The notes under the pieces were generated by a model that saw nothing but the letters and a program-made list of their open reading frames with translations, had not been told where the DNA came from and did not search any database. The translations under genes and the position numbers were made by a program. A DNA stretch of 64,000 nucleotides from Muscardinus avellanarius (Eukaryota > Chordata > Mammalia > Rodentia > Gliridae): contig OY726560.1 of the NCBI GenBank assembly GCA_963383645.1, positions 63,877,058-63,941,057 of the forward strand, written 5' to 3'. This document shows positions 1 to 10,044 of the stretch, in pieces; the stretch's first letter is position 1, and each line of letters begins with the position of its first letter.

Positions 1-507
1 AGAGCACTGTGATAGGGCCTTCCCAACTGTGGTATTTTTACTAGGCTAATTAGAATTAGCTCTTCACCTCCTGGAGGCTCATACATATTTAGGTGTTAGC
101 CCAGGGCTTTGTTGGTGTAACCGCAGGAGGAAACATTTGGATTCCTCTTAACAAACTCTCTCCTTTTTCCCTCTTTCTGGCAAAGATTAGGAATCCAGGA
201 GGAGTCCAATTTCCCTACAGTTCTTTAGGAATCCATTGAGACTTTTTAGGGGCTTATGAGCTGACTTTTTATCTCATTATCTCACTGCTGAGCAGCTTTG
301 TTGTGCTGAGAGTGGACCACAGGGGGTTCGGTAGACACTGCCTACTTGTAGATGGTCTCAGAATTCCCCCTGGGTTTGAAAGAGGTTTGGAAATCCCTTT
401 TGAGACATGCTCCAACTGCTCTTGGTGCTTTGATCATAGACCACTTCTTTTAGCCTTTGGCTCATTTTTAAAAAAAGAGTGAGTACTAGAACAATGGGCA
501 TTTTCTA
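1..507. other. intron, no recognised repeat
   Basis: Mixed-composition sequence with no repeat signature or coding pattern I recognise. Confidence 0.5.
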
Positions 508-523
508 AATGAAAGATATTTAT

Positions 524-730
524 CTGTTTATTTATATTTTGTGGTGCTGGAGATTGAACATTCTACTTCTGAGTTACACCTCCTAACCTTATTTTTTATT
601 TAGAAACAGGGACTTGCTAAGTTAATGTGAGCCTCACTGAGTTGCTGAGGCTGGCTTCAAACCTGTGATCCTCCTGTCTTAGCTTCCCAGGTATTGGGAT
701 TACAAGAGTGCATCACCATGCCCAGCTAAT
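524..730 (-). mobile_element. SINE B1-dID, class A
   Basis: Both ID and B1 halves are present. A perfect 16-bp TSD, AATGAAAGATATTTAT, lies at 508-523 and 731-746. Confidence 0.93.
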
Positions 731-1072
731 AATGAAAGATATTTATAAGTTTAAGTAATAGTATTTAATAACTAACGTTAATATTAATTGCCTGATTCTG
801 GTTCCCCTTTGTGACAGCAAAGTCATTTTCATTTATACATGTTTACCTGTGGCTTTAAGTGAGACATAAGTGTATTTTAATGGAATAAGTGAATATCTCT
901 TTCAAGAAAGATTTAAACTGAGACCTGACTCAGTAATTTTCTTGGAACATTAACTCATTACATGGAAATTCTATCTATCCTCGTTCCACACACCCACACC
1001 CACACATGTATGCTTACATATGCTTAGAGTAGTAATTCTCAATTTAACTGGAATTATCAGGGAAGATTTCAT

Positions 1073-1259
1073 TTTGGTAGTACTAGGGATTGAACCCAGG
1101 GGCATTCTACCTCTGAGCTATACTCACAGCCCTGTTTTTTATTCTTTATTTTGAAACAGGATCTCACTAAGTAGCTGAGCCTGGCCACAAACCTGTAATC
1201 CTCCTTGTTCAGCTTCCCAAGTACTGAGAGATAACAAGAATATGCTACCACACCCAGCC
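1073..1259 (-). mobile_element. SINE B1-dID, class A
   Basis: GATTGAACCCAGGGGCATTC is followed by the linker and a B1 half that lacks part of the usual CTCACTAAG duplication. No clear TSD. Confidence 0.88.
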
Positions 1260-1536
1260 CCGGGGGAGCTTTAAAAATGTCTGTGTTTAAGTCTCACCCT
1301 CAGAAATTCTAATTTAACTGGTCTTGAGTGAGATTCCTGGACCAATATGTATCAGAATTTTTTCTTCAAAACTCTGAAATGACTCAGATGTGCAGGCAGA
1401 GTTGAGACACCCTGGTCCCAGGTCTGTGTGTTGAGGTGGTGTGGAGCAGTCTTTCCTGTTAATGGGAAGTTGTGACCCACCTCATTACTCCGCTGAGTCC
1501 CACAGAATCTGAACAACCTATGAAAAGTTCTTTGTT

Positions 1537-1620
1537 TTGTTTGTGGTACTTAGGATTGAAACCAGGGCCTTGCACATGCTAGGTGAGCACTCTGTTGCCA
1601 CAGCTCCAGCTCTTAAAACA
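1537..1620 (-). mobile_element. ID SINE (tRNA-like half only)
   Basis: The sequence CAGGGCCTTGCACATGCTAG is the antisense of a stand-alone ID-type element. No B1 half follows. Confidence 0.8.
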
Positions 1621-1960
1621 ACTTTTAATATGTAACTGTTAAATAAAAATAATTCATGTTTGTCTCATCCCTTTTAACTTTTCATGTTTCTGCTCTTTTT
1701 AATTGAGCTCTGAAGCAATTTAGGATACTTTACATTAGTGTGAGTAGTTATAATGTTGCAAAGGCTTCTATATGCCTGCATACAGTTCTTTAATTTTTAT
1801 GTGGATTCTTAATTTTATTGTCTCAAATCTCAAAAGAAGGCTGTTAGGATATTTGGGAGAGATCTGTGAATAACATAACATAGTACTTTCTTTTTCTTTA
1901 TTTTCCTATTTTGATAAATTGTCAATAAACCTGTTTAAATGTCAAGAAAGCTGCACTAGT

Positions 1961-2145
1961 AGCTAGACATGGTGGTGTACACCTACAATTCCAGCAGCTC
2001 TTGAGGCTGAGGCAGGAGAATCACAGGTTGAAGACCAGCCTGGGAAATTTAGTAAGACCAATAAAAAGAAGTGGTCGGGAATGTAGCTCTGTTTTAGAGT
2101 GCCCTTTGGTTCAGTTCCTAGTATGTTTATGCCTAGTATGTTCAT
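1961..2145 (+). mobile_element. SINE B1-dID, old copy
   Basis: It starts TAGACATGGTGGTGTACACC; the B1 B box is altered and the ID half (AATGTAGCTCTG) is diverged. Confidence 0.85.
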
Positions 2146-2335
2146 ACCCCCCTCCCCACCATACAGAAGGAAAAGAAAAAAACAAAAAAGGAAAAGCTCT
2201 GTAGTGCCAGTGTTTTGAAGTTTACTTTGGAATAAATATCACTGAAGCAAAAAAAAAAAAAAATCACTGAGGGAGATAGTGTCATTAAGTGGCCTTGATG
2301 CAAAATGGTCTGTATTTTTAAAAATATTCTGGCTA

Positions 2336-2568
2336 GAGCCAGGCATAGTGTCACATGTCTGTTAATCCCAGTACTTGGGGCAGGGGGCTGAGACAGGAGG
2401 ATCTCAGGTTTGAGGCCAGACTTAGCAATTTACTGAGACCCTTAGTAACTTAGGGAGACCCTGTTTGAAAATAAAAAATAAATGATAGGGCTGAGGGTAT
2501 AGCTTGAAGGTGGAATGTTTCTGGATTCTATCTCCAATACCAATAAATAAATAAATAAATAAATAAAT
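2336..2568 (+). mobile_element. SINE B1-dID, class A, with (AAAT)n tail
   Basis: Complete copy ending in (AAAT)n at about 2542-2568. The TSD TTCTGGCTA lies at 2327-2335 and 2569-2577. Confidence 0.93.
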
Positions 2569-2820
2569 TTCTGGCTAAATTTGCAAGACTTGATCTTTGT
2601 CCTACATTTGTCAACTTGTGTGGCCTTGATCAACTAATGTAAAGCCTCATTTTTTCTTCTAAAAATTGGAAAACACAATACCTGATAGTGTGAAAATAAA
2701 GTGATAAATTTTAAATTCCTAAGAATTATGTGGTCATGGAGACAAATAATTATATGATTACTTGTTAGTAGTATATAGGCCATGAAAAACAATTTTAGGT
2801 AAAATGTCTATTGAAAATGA

Positions 2821-3023
2821 ATACATGGTACACTCCTGAAATCCCTGTACTTGGGAAGCTAAGACAGGAGGATCACAGGTTCCCAGCCAGCTTCAGCAAT
2901 TTATAAAGACCCTCTGCAACTTAGTGAGACTTTGCTTCAAAATAAAAAATAAACTGGGACAGGTGGTATGTCTCAGAGGTAGAATGCCTGGGTTCAATCC
3001 CCAGTACCATAAAAAAAAAAAAG
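2821..3023 (+). mobile_element. SINE B1-dID, class A
   Basis: The B1 start is degraded, the ID half ends GGTTCAATCCCCAGTACC and a 12-A tail follows. GTCYATTGA on both sides may be an imperfect TSD. Confidence 0.88.
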
Positions 3024-3149
3024 TCCATTGATTGAATATTTACTATGTGATAGCTACTGTTCCTTCATTGGGAATGAAAAAGTAAAAATAAACAAGATGC
3101 ATGTGATGCCCTTAGGAGCTCAGGCTCACAACACTGAAACAGATATGTT

Positions 3150-3690
3150 AACATTATTTTGTCAGGATTGCTTCATTTATCCCCCAATTCTTTCCAGTGG
3201 AATTTCTAAAAGAATTATCACCTATAAGTACCTTGGTATACATCACTTAATTGATAAAGACCTAAACAAGAAAAGAAAATACCATACCTTTATTGTACCT
3301 AGTAGATTAGTAATACCAAATAGTCTGTGATATGTGGGTTTGTACTTACATTTTTTTCTGTTGATTCAGAGGTGTCATTTTACATTTGGTCTGTTCAGAT
3401 AGGATCAAGCAAGGATCATATTTTGCATGTAGTAGTTATGTCTCTTACTAACATGCCTTTGCCCCTCAGGCCCCCCAGTTTTCATTTGACATTGCTTACT
3501 TGGTGAAATGTAGTCATCTTTCCTCTAAAATGTTTCATTTCTTAGGTTTGGCTGTATGTAGGGATTGTTGAATGAAGGATTTCAATAATTGGGTGAAAAT
3601 AATCAGGCCAGACCAGAGATTTTGAGCTGTAGACTTCCTCTTGAGTATATTATTTTTGAGCAAGATTGAAATCATCATTTTCTTTTATGT
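3150..3690 (-). mobile_element. old L1 3' end fragment (L1ME-like)
   Basis: Diverged antisense matches to the 3' untranslated part of old mammalian L1s, for example the stretch around 3390-3450 containing GGATCAAGCAAGGATCAT. The identification is from memory of the family and the borders are approximate. Confidence 0.45.
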
Positions 3691-3759
3691 ATACATTTGC
3701 TGTGGAAGTATAGGACAAGGGAATGAGAATGAGGAAGTCTGGGAGAAAAACATAGGCTA

Positions 3760-3865
3760 AAATATAAAGATAGAGTCTTGCTAAGTTGCCCAGGCTGGCC
3801 TTGAACTTGTGATCCTGCCTTAGCCTGAGTAACTGGAATTATAGATGTGTGCAACCACACTCAAG
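3760..3865 (-). mobile_element. B1 monomer, old
   Basis: Contains AGTCTTGCTAAGTTGCCCAG and CTGGCCTTGAACTTGTGATC, the antisense of a B1/7SL unit with no ID half. Confidence 0.8.
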
Positions 3866-3989
3866 AAGGAGAAGCTTTCTGAAGCTATGCACAAATTAAT
3901 TCTTTCATAATCTATGCCAGGAATATTCTCTGCTTTATTTTATATGTGTGAAAAGTTAAACATTCCATTTTTCCACAGAATTTTTTCAT

Positions 3990-4850
3990 GTCCCCTTAGA
4001 ATTCACCCTTTTTTGTACCTGAGACTCCAGGTAGCTACTAAGCTGCTTTCTGTGACTAGAGATTAGTTTGCTTTGTTTAGAACCATAAATCATACTCTTG
4101 CTAGACATCTTCCTCTTAGCAGTTATTTTGAGTTCACTGGGGTGTTGTGTGTGTCAGTATCTCTTCCTTTTTATTGTTGAGGAGTAGTCCATTGTGTGGA
4201 TACAGCAAGCTTAAAGACATCATTTACTTGTTGATGGATATTTTGGTTGTTTTTGGCTTTTCACTGTTATAATGAAACTGCTTTAAACATCTATGCACAG
4301 TCTTAGTATAAACACATATTTTCTGTTTCTTTTTGGTAGTAATATAGGAGCGAGAGGAACATGGCAGATGCATGTTTAACTTGCTAGAAACTGTTAAGTT
4401 GTTTTTGAAAGTAGCTGTATCGCTTAACATTCTCATATGTCATTTATGAGAGTTCCAATTTCTTCACACCCTTGTCAGCAGGTGATGATATGGCTAGTCT
4501 TACTAATTTTAACATTTTAACAGGTGTGTAATGGTGTCTCATTGTACTTTAATATGAATTTTCCCAATGACTGATAATATTAGCCATCTTTTTGTGTGTT
4601 TGCCATTAATATATATCCTTCTCCCCTCCTCCCCCGGTGTTGGGGATCAACTCAATGGCCTCGAACTTGCTAGGTAAATGCTGTACCACTTTGCTACACC
4701 CCAGCCCATCAATCTATCTTTGATGAAGTGTCCTTTCATGTGTTTTGCCAATTATTTTTAATTGCGTTGTTTTCTTATTCTGTTTCAAGGGTTCTTACTA
4801 TATTTTGTGGTTTGGTGTGTTTACATTATTTTATGTAATTATCTTTTAAA
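3990..4850 (-). mobile_element. old L1 fragment, antisense
   Basis: Reads as the antisense of an L1 3' region: TCCATTGTGTGGATA, then TTGATGGATATTTTGGTTG, then GAGAGTTCCAATTTCTTCAC. It is much diverged and split by an ID element at 4633-4708. Confidence 0.8.
4633..4708 (-). mobile_element. ID SINE
   Basis: GGGGATCAACTCAATGGCC up to TACACCCCAGCCC is a diverged tRNA-like half inserted in the old L1. Confidence 0.75.
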
Positions 4851-5067
4851 TCACAGAAAACAAAAGAGTTTTAAATCAATAATACAATAATGATAGCTGT
4901 TATATTTACCTGTCTACCTTTATTCTAGATGTATTTTTATTTCTTCAAGTTACCTACTGATGTTCTTTTTCCTTCCAGCCTGAAGGATTCTTCAATATGT
5001 CAGTTTATTAGCTGCAAACTCCCTTAGCTTTTTGGTTATCTTGAAATGTCTTGATTTCTTCTCCGTC

Positions 5068-5287
5068 TTTTTTTTGTTTGTTTTGTTTTTTGGTATTGCA
5101 GGTTGAACCCAGAGGTACTCTGCCTCTGAGCTATACCCTGAGCTTTATTTTATTTTTTATTTTGAAACAGAGTCTCACTAAGTTGCTGAGGGCCTTATTA
5201 AATTGCTGAGGCTGCCCTTGAACCTGTGATCCTCCTGTCTCAGCCTCCCAAGTACTGGGATTATAAGCATGTGTCACCACTTCAGGA
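5068..5287 (-). mobile_element. SINE B1-dID, class A
   Basis: A T-rich tail with TTTG repeats, then complete ID and B1 halves with GCCTCCCAAGTACTGGGATT. Confidence 0.9.
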
Positions 5288-5340
5288 ACCTCCATTTTTG
5301 AGGGATGATTTTGCTGGATGTAGATAGAATTCTTGACTGA

Positions 5341-5436
5341 TGGGCTGGGATGTAGCTCAGTGGCAAAGCGCTTGTCTAGCAAGTGTACCACCCTGGGTTT
5401 GATCCCCAGTCCAAAAGGACAAAAAAAGACCCCCTT
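5341..5436 (+). mobile_element. ID SINE with TSD
   Basis: GGGCTGGGATGTAGCTCAGT through TTTGATCCCCAGT has intact A and B box-like blocks. A 16-bp TSD, one mismatch, lies at 5325-5340 and 5437-5452. It is an independent ID insertion into the L1 fragment. Confidence 0.92.
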
Positions 5437-5562
5437 TAGAATTCTTGATTGACAGTGTTTTTTTTTTCTCCCCAGTCTTTAAAATGTATCATCTCCCTGT
5501 GGTATGGTTTCCAAGGTTTCTGATGAGAAATCTGCTATGAGTGTCATTAAGGACTTATTATT

Positions 5563-5760
5563 ATTTTGGTACTTGGGATTGAACTCAGGAACATTCTACC
5601 TCTGAGCTACACCCCCAGCCTTATTTTATTTTTTAGTTTGAAACAGGATCTCACTAAGTTGTGGAGGGCCTAAGTTGTTGATACTAACCTTGAACCTGTG
5701 CTCTTCCTGTCTTAGTCTTCCAAGTAATGGTGTTATAGGCATTTGCCATAGCACCCAGTT
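5563..5760 (-). mobile_element. SINE B1-dID, class A
   Basis: GATTGAACTCAGGAACATTC and a B1 half altered around GTGGAGGGCCTAAGTTG. First member of the 5.5-7.1 kb pile-up. Confidence 0.88.
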
Positions 5761-5802
5761 TCTTCTCCTATTCTCCCATCATCCATTCATTCATCCCTCC
5801 AT

Positions 5803-6004
5803 CTTCCTTCCTTCCTTCCTGGAATTGTGGATTGAACCCTGGGACATTCTACCTCTGAGCTACACCCTCAGTCTTATTTTATTTTTTACTTTAAAATAAA
5901 ATAAGGAGGGCCTAAATAAGTTTCTGAGACTGCTCTTGAACCTGCAATCCTGCCTCAGCCTCCCAAGTACTGGGATAACAGCCATGTACCACTGCACCTG
6001 GCTT
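5803..6004 (-). mobile_element. SINE B1-dID, class A
   Basis: It lies behind a (CTTC)n stretch. The linker carries an AAATAAAATAAGG scramble in place of the usual GAAACAGGGTC. Confidence 0.88.
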
Positions 6005-6007
6005 CTT

Positions 6008-6087
6008 AATTTTTTTTTTTTTTTTAATGGTAGTGTGGATTGAACCCAAGGGGTATTCTACCTCTGAGCTATGCCTTCTGCCTTATT
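6008..6087 (-). mobile_element. SINE ID half, class A, interrupted
   Basis: A poly(T) tail and GATTGAACCCAAGGGGTATT end at the linker, where a class D copy begins. The matching B1 half may be one of the orphan B1 pieces downstream. Confidence 0.75.
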
Positions 6088-6283
6088 TTATTTTACTTTT
6101 TTGGTACTGGGGTTCCTGGAAACCCTTCTACCTCTGGGCTAACGTCCCAGACCCATTTTATATTTTTTCATTTGGAAACAGGGTCTCTTAAGTCAGTGCT
6201 GCTGGCTTCGAACCTGTGAGATCCTCTTGTCTCTGTCTCCCAAGCTCGGGGATTACAAGCGTGCGCCATCATGCCCGGCTCAG
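6088..6283 (-). mobile_element. SINE class D
   Basis: GGGGTTCCTGGAAACCC, the short B1 half with TCTTAAGTCAGTGCTGCTGG, and AAGCGTGCGCCATCATGCCC. Inserted into the preceding element. Confidence 0.9.
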
Positions 6284-6285
6284 CT

Positions 6286-6475
6286 TCTTTTTTTTTTTTT
6301 TTTTTTTTTGCCAGTCTGGGGATGGAACTCAGGGGCATTTGACCTCTAGGCTACATCTCCTGCCCTATTTTTTTATTTTTTTATTCTTTATTTTGAAATG
6401 TCCGCGAATGGCGATCCTCCCATCTCAGCCTCCCAAATGCTGGGATTACAAGCATGCGCCGCCACGCCTGGCTAG
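6286..6475 (-). mobile_element. SINE class C
   Basis: A poly(T) run of about 22 is followed by GTCTGGGGATGGAACTCAGG and TCTCCTGCCC. The B1 half lacks the central part before GAATGGCGATCCTCC. Confidence 0.88.
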
Positions 6476-6480
6476 CTTAT

Positions 6481-6560
6481 TTTTTTTTTTTTTTTTAATG
6501 GTACTGTGGATTGGATCTAGGGGCATTATACCTCTGAGCTACACTTAGAGCCCTTTTTAA
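6481..6560 (-). mobile_element. SINE ID half, class A
   Basis: A poly(T) tail, then GATTGGATCTAGGGGCATTA. The B1 half does not follow directly. Confidence 0.75.
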
Positions 6561-6584
6561 TTTATTTTTTAAAAATTTTAATTT

Positions 6585-6840
6585 TTTTGTGATACTGGAG
6601 ATAGAACCCAAGGGCATTATACTTCTGAGCTACACCCTCAGCCCTATTTTTTTTTAATTGGTGCATTGTAGTCATACATCTTAATGCCCTATTTTTAGTC
6701 TTTTTACTTTTTGAAACAGGGTCTCACTGAGTTGCAAAGGGCCTCGCTAAGCAGCTGAGGCTGTCCCAGAACTGGGATCCTCCAGTCTCCTGAATGCCTC
6801 CTAAATGCTGGGATTACAAGCATGTGCCACCACAGCTGGC
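6585..6840 (-). mobile_element. SINE B1-dID, class A, with nested L1 tail
   Basis: The ID half at 6590-6651 and the B1 half at about 6697-6840 are separated by a 34-bp L1 3' end with its own TSD. Confidence 0.88.
6652..6685 (-). mobile_element. extremely truncated L1 3' end
   Basis: The 20 bases ATTGGTGCATTGTAGTCATA match the extreme 3' end of the younger L1 seen at about 33348 and 39530. The TSD GCCCTATTTTT lies at 6641-6651 and 6686-6696. Confidence 0.8.
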
Positions 6841-6861
6841 GTCTCTTTTTTAAATTTATTG

Positions 6862-6980
6862 TGAAATTATCTAAGTTGTGGAGGGCCTAAGGGCCGAGGT
6901 TGGCCATGAAGCAGTGATTTCCTGCCTCAGTTTCCTAAGTACTGGGATGATAAAGTCATGTGCCACCACACCTGGCTTGA
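6862..6980 (-). mobile_element. SINE B1 half, orphan
   Basis: AAGTTGTGGAGGGCCTAAG through GTGCCACCACACCTGGC. It probably belongs to one of the interrupted ID halves upstream. Confidence 0.75.
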
Positions 6981-7018
6981 GAGCGTCTGTCTGCTCCTCC
7001 TCTTCCCTCCCCCGCCCC

Positions 7019-7128
7019 AAGATGGAATCTTGCTGTGTTACTCAAACAGGTCTCAAACTCAAGCGATCTTCCTGTCTCAGTTTTCTTAGTAGCTGAGACT
7101 GTAGGTACACACCACCACTCTTGGCTTT
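7019..7128 (-). mobile_element. B1/7SL-like monomer, old
   Basis: ATGGAATCTTGCTGTGTTAC, CTCAAGCGATCTTCCTGTC and GTAGCTGAGACTGTAGGT look like a proto-B1 unit, not the squirrel composite. Confidence 0.75.
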
Positions 7129-7129
7129 A

Positions 7130-7640
7130 TTTGCACTCATTTAATTTGATGTTGTTTAGGGTGATGCAGTTGGGTTTGAATTTTAGAAACGTAATTTTAA
7201 TAGCAGTCAGTTTGGAGATTATTATGTCTCAGCTAAAAGTGATGAAAGACTGGATTCAGAGAAGTGTCACTGGCAGAAAGGAGAAGAGTTGAGAAATATT
7301 TAAATATGAGGTTAAAGTAAGCAAAATCTGTTGTTTGGTTAACTGTTCATTGTAGAGATTGAGTTTCTTGGTGATGAAGTATTTAATAGGATTCCCTCAC
7401 TCACTGGCTACATTATGCTAAGCATGCCATTTAAGGCATTACATTTTAATAAAAAATCTTATAATGACAGGGCCCTTCATGCACAGTTTTTTTTTGTACT
7501 TAGTCTACTTTACTGAAGACTGTTTGAGTGACATTAACAATGTGATTCTATTTAGAGAAGAGATTTCTTCTTGTTTTATTCTACTCAAAATGTAATTTAG
7601 TGCTGCTGTTAAGCCTTGAGATAGGTTAGAGCAATTTGGT
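7130..7640. other. intron, no recognised repeat
   Basis: AT-rich sequence with no signature I can name. Confidence 0.45.
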
Positions 7641-8295
7641 AGAATCTCTTAAAATTCTTAGTACAACCACTATAGAGATCAGTATGGAGTTTTAGGAAAG
7701 AGTAGGAATAGAACCATTTTATAATATGTATACATTGTATAGCAGTATATCTGCTGTACCACTCCTAGGTATCTTCCTAAAAGAATTAAAGTTAGAAAAC
7801 CATAGTGATACTTGCATATCCATGGTACTTATAGCAGCATAGTTCATAATAGCCAAATTATGGAACCAACCTAGGTGTCTATCAACAGATGAGTGAATTA
7901 CAAAATTATGGGAAATACAAGGGAACTCTACTCAGCAATAAGAAGAGCAAAATTATGTCATTTTCAGGAAAATGGATGGAACTGAAAAACATTATGCTAA
8001 GTGAGATCAGAAAGTCAAGGGTTGAATGTTTTCCCTCCTATGTGGAAGCTAGAGAGAAAATAGGAAACAAAAGGGACTTTAGATATTCAGGAAAGAGACC
8101 AATGAATAATGGAAGGGGATTGGGAGATGGAAAGGAAGAACTGATGAAGGAAACAGTTAAAATTATGCTGGGGAGGGATGGGAGGCAGGGTGGGACCCAA
8201 AAGGAGTCACACCAAGACTGGTGTGTGCTTGTTTATGACTTTAAACCTCACTATGATATATAATTATAGTACACCTATAAATAAATTTTAAAAGT
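7640..8295 (+). mobile_element. younger L1 3' end (sense)
   Basis: About 650 bp of L1 3' region: GTGTCTATCAACAGATGAG, CTCAGCAATAAGAAGAGC, AATGGATGGAACTGAAAAAC, a G-rich tract near 8165-8200 and an A-rich end ATAAATAAATTTTAAAAG. A 124-codon open frame at 7889-8263 is a by-product of this region, not a host gene. Confidence 0.85.
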
Positions 8296-8549
8296 TGCTT
8301 TGAGACAACAGACATTAATAGAGACGAAACTGGGAAAATCAGAGCTTATGGTCACTGATAATAAACCTTTGATTAAGGCCTTCCCCCAATTATTTCACTA
8401 GGTAGAATATGCTTTTTGTTGCAAATGATCCCTAAGGTTACTTCTGTCACTAAAATTTGATTCTGTGGTATATTTATTTTTCTTTGACGGCCCATTTTAT
8501 TTTCTGAAAAGATTTTGATGTTTTGTCTGTCTGTTTCTGTTTTTCTAAG
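8296..8549 (+). other. STAU2: exon-proximal intron
   Basis: A repeat-free 250 bp before the exon, ending in the pyrimidine-rich tract at 8521-8547. A possible branch site lies near 8481-8495. Confidence 0.5.
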
Positions 8550-8709
8550 ATGTTCTCAGTGCAGCTGAGTCTTGGTGAGCAGACATGGGAATCCGAGGGG
8601 AGCAGTATAAAGAAGGCTCAGCAAGCTGTCGCTAACAAAGCACTGACTGAATCTACACTGCCCAAACCAGTCCAGAAGCCACCCAAAAGCAATGTCAACA
8701 ATAACCCAG
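8550..8709 (+). CDS. STAU2: STAU2 coding exon, second half of dsRBD1
   Basis: This exon encodes 53 codons plus one base, from MFSVQLSLGEQTW to SNVNNNP, which I recognise as Staufen-2. In the family, STAU2 binds double-stranded RNA and acts in dendritic mRNA transport, localisation and decay within ribonucleoprotein granules. The exon holds the later beta strands of dsRBD1 and the final helix with the lysine-rich SSIKKAQQAVANKAL motif, followed by a proline- and lysine-rich linker. A pyrimidine-rich tract and AG at 8548-8549 precede it, and a CAG|GTACGG donor follows it. The split glycine codon (G|GC) is completed exactly by the exon at 22248. The first codon of the exon is ATG, corresponding to about residue 39 of the long isoform, so transcripts with other upstream exons could start here. 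There is no stop or frameshift. At 160 nt its skipping would break the frame. STAU1 is excluded by sequence, as recalled. Confidence 0.96.
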
Positions 8710-8944
8710 GTACGGTCTGCACACACGCAGTTCCTTCTGTTGCGCCGGTGTACTATGTGTGGTATTCTCTGTGTATTCCACATGTATAGCAGGCTAGTTA
8801 CACATATTAACAGTGTGTGTGCACACAAGCATGCACACACACAGGAGCTGAATAAGAACTGAAGGTGAAAGAATGAAGAAGGAAGTTGCAATTATTTTTT
8901 AAAAATTTGCTTTAGTGGAGGCTATAAAGGTACACTGTATACTT

Positions 8945-8970
8945 GTATGTATGTATGTATGTATGTATGT
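8945..8970. repeat. (TATG)n microsatellite
   Basis: About 6.5 TGTA/TATG units abutting the poly(T) tail of the next SINE, so probably grown from that tail. Confidence 0.95.
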
Positions 8971-9172
8971 TTTTGTGGTACTGAGGATTGAACCCAGGGT
9001 CATTCTACCTCTGAGCTACATTCCCAGCCTTATTTCATTTTTTATTTTAAAACAGGGTCTCACAAAATTGCAGAGGGCCTTGCTATGTTGCTGAGGCTGA
9101 CCACAAGCCTGCGATCCTCTTGTCTCAGCCTCCCAAGTACTCAGGTTACGGGTGTGTGCCACCACACCTGGC
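8971..9172 (-). mobile_element. SINE B1-dID, class A
   Basis: GATTGAACCCAGGGTCATTC and a full B1 half to CCACCACACCTGGCTC. Confidence 0.92.
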
Positions 9173-9454
9173 TCATTATTTACTTGTTAAATGTTGGCAA
9201 AAACACATGTGGATGTAAAACTCAGAAAACTTGAGTGTTTTTTTCTACAGCAAAAATAAGAAAGATCAGTTTCTCTTTTGGGATGTATAACATACAATTT
9301 AATAATTAAGAACTTACTATTTTAGTTTAATACAGAATATAAAATTAGTCCTAAACATATTATTAAATAATTTTCTTGTTGGTATAATTTCAGAAATGGT
9401 TTATATTCAATTTAGGACAGTTGTATGAATTATTAAGAAACTCAGAAATGTGAA

Positions 9455-9640
9455 GGCTACCTGTGTAAACGTGCTAAGTAATGGGAGGCTGAGACAGCAG
9501 GACTATAGATTTGAAGCCAGCCTCAGCAATTCAGGGAGACTTGCAGCACCTTAGCAAGACTCTGTTTCTGAATAAAAAATAAAATAGGATTGGAAGTGTA
9601 GCTCAAAGGTAGGATGCCCTGGATTCAGTTTTCAATATAT
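9455..9640 (+). mobile_element. SINE B1-dID, old
   Basis: The B1 start is lost; the piece runs from GGGAGGCTGAGACAGCAGG to the ID half GGAAGTGTAGCTCAAAGG. Confidence 0.85.
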
Positions 9641-9750
9641 ATATTTCATATATATACTTAATATATATTCAATTTCTATCATATATATTTAATGTATGTA
9701 TTCAATTTCAGCATAAATATACACATATATGCACGTATATGTAATCACAC
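9636..9750. repeat. AT-rich TA/TATT tract
   Basis: Imperfect ATATAT and ATTCAATTTC repeats after the SINE tail. CATATATATT-type units recur about every 30-35 bp. Confidence 0.7.
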
Positions 9751-9814
9751 ACAGCTAAGTAAATGATCATATTAATTTTAAGCTCCTAAGAATAATTTTT
9801 AAAAGTTGTTTTGA

Positions 9815-10030
9815 GGCCGAGTATGGTGGCACATGCTTGTAATCTCAGCATTTGGGAGGCTGAGACAGGAGGATCACAGTTCATAGACAGTCTCAGCTAC
9901 TACTTAGTGAGGATCTTTGCAACTTAATGAGACCCTGTTTCAAAATAAAGAATAAAAAATAGGGCTGAGGGTGGACCTCGAAGGTAGAATGCCCCTAGGT
10001 TCCATCCTCAGTACTGCCAAAAAAAAAAAA
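9815..10030 (+). mobile_element. SINE B1-dID, class A
   Basis: Complete copy with a poly(A) tail. The TSD AAAAGTTGTTTTGA lies at 9801-9814 and 10031-10044. Confidence 0.95.
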
Positions 10031-10044
10031 AAAAGTTGTTTTGA

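Larger units (their letters stand above)
4960..5560 (-). mobile_element. old L1 fragment, antisense, split by SINEs
   Basis: Pieces at about 4975-5065, 5288-5340 and 5437-5550 (AGAATTCTTGACTGA; GGTTTCTGATGAGAAATC) read as the antisense of an old L1M internal region. Confidence 0.65.
1..8549 (+). other. STAU2: STAU2 intron, 3' part
   Basis: Intron before the 8550 exon; its 5' end lies outside the window. I looked for the exon encoding the start of dsRBD1 and for alternative first exons and saw none. It holds SINEs, antisense L1 fragments and one sense L1 3' end. Confidence 0.85.

Noticed and set aside
2542..2568. Short regular repeats that could suggest a CRISPR-like array
   Set aside because: These are simple AAAT microsatellite units in a mammalian SINE tail; there are no spacers.
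5341..5436. tRNA-Ala-like sequence with A and B box similarity
   Set aside because: It is an ID SINE with TSD and A-rich tail, not a folding tRNA gene.
7889..8263. 124-codon open frame, plus strand
   Set aside because: It lies within a recognisable L1 3' end (GTGTCTATCAACAG, AATGGATGGAACTG) and has no independent gene features.
8556..8891. 111-codon minus-strand frame
   Set aside because: Shadow of the STAU2 exon plus a CA-rich stretch.
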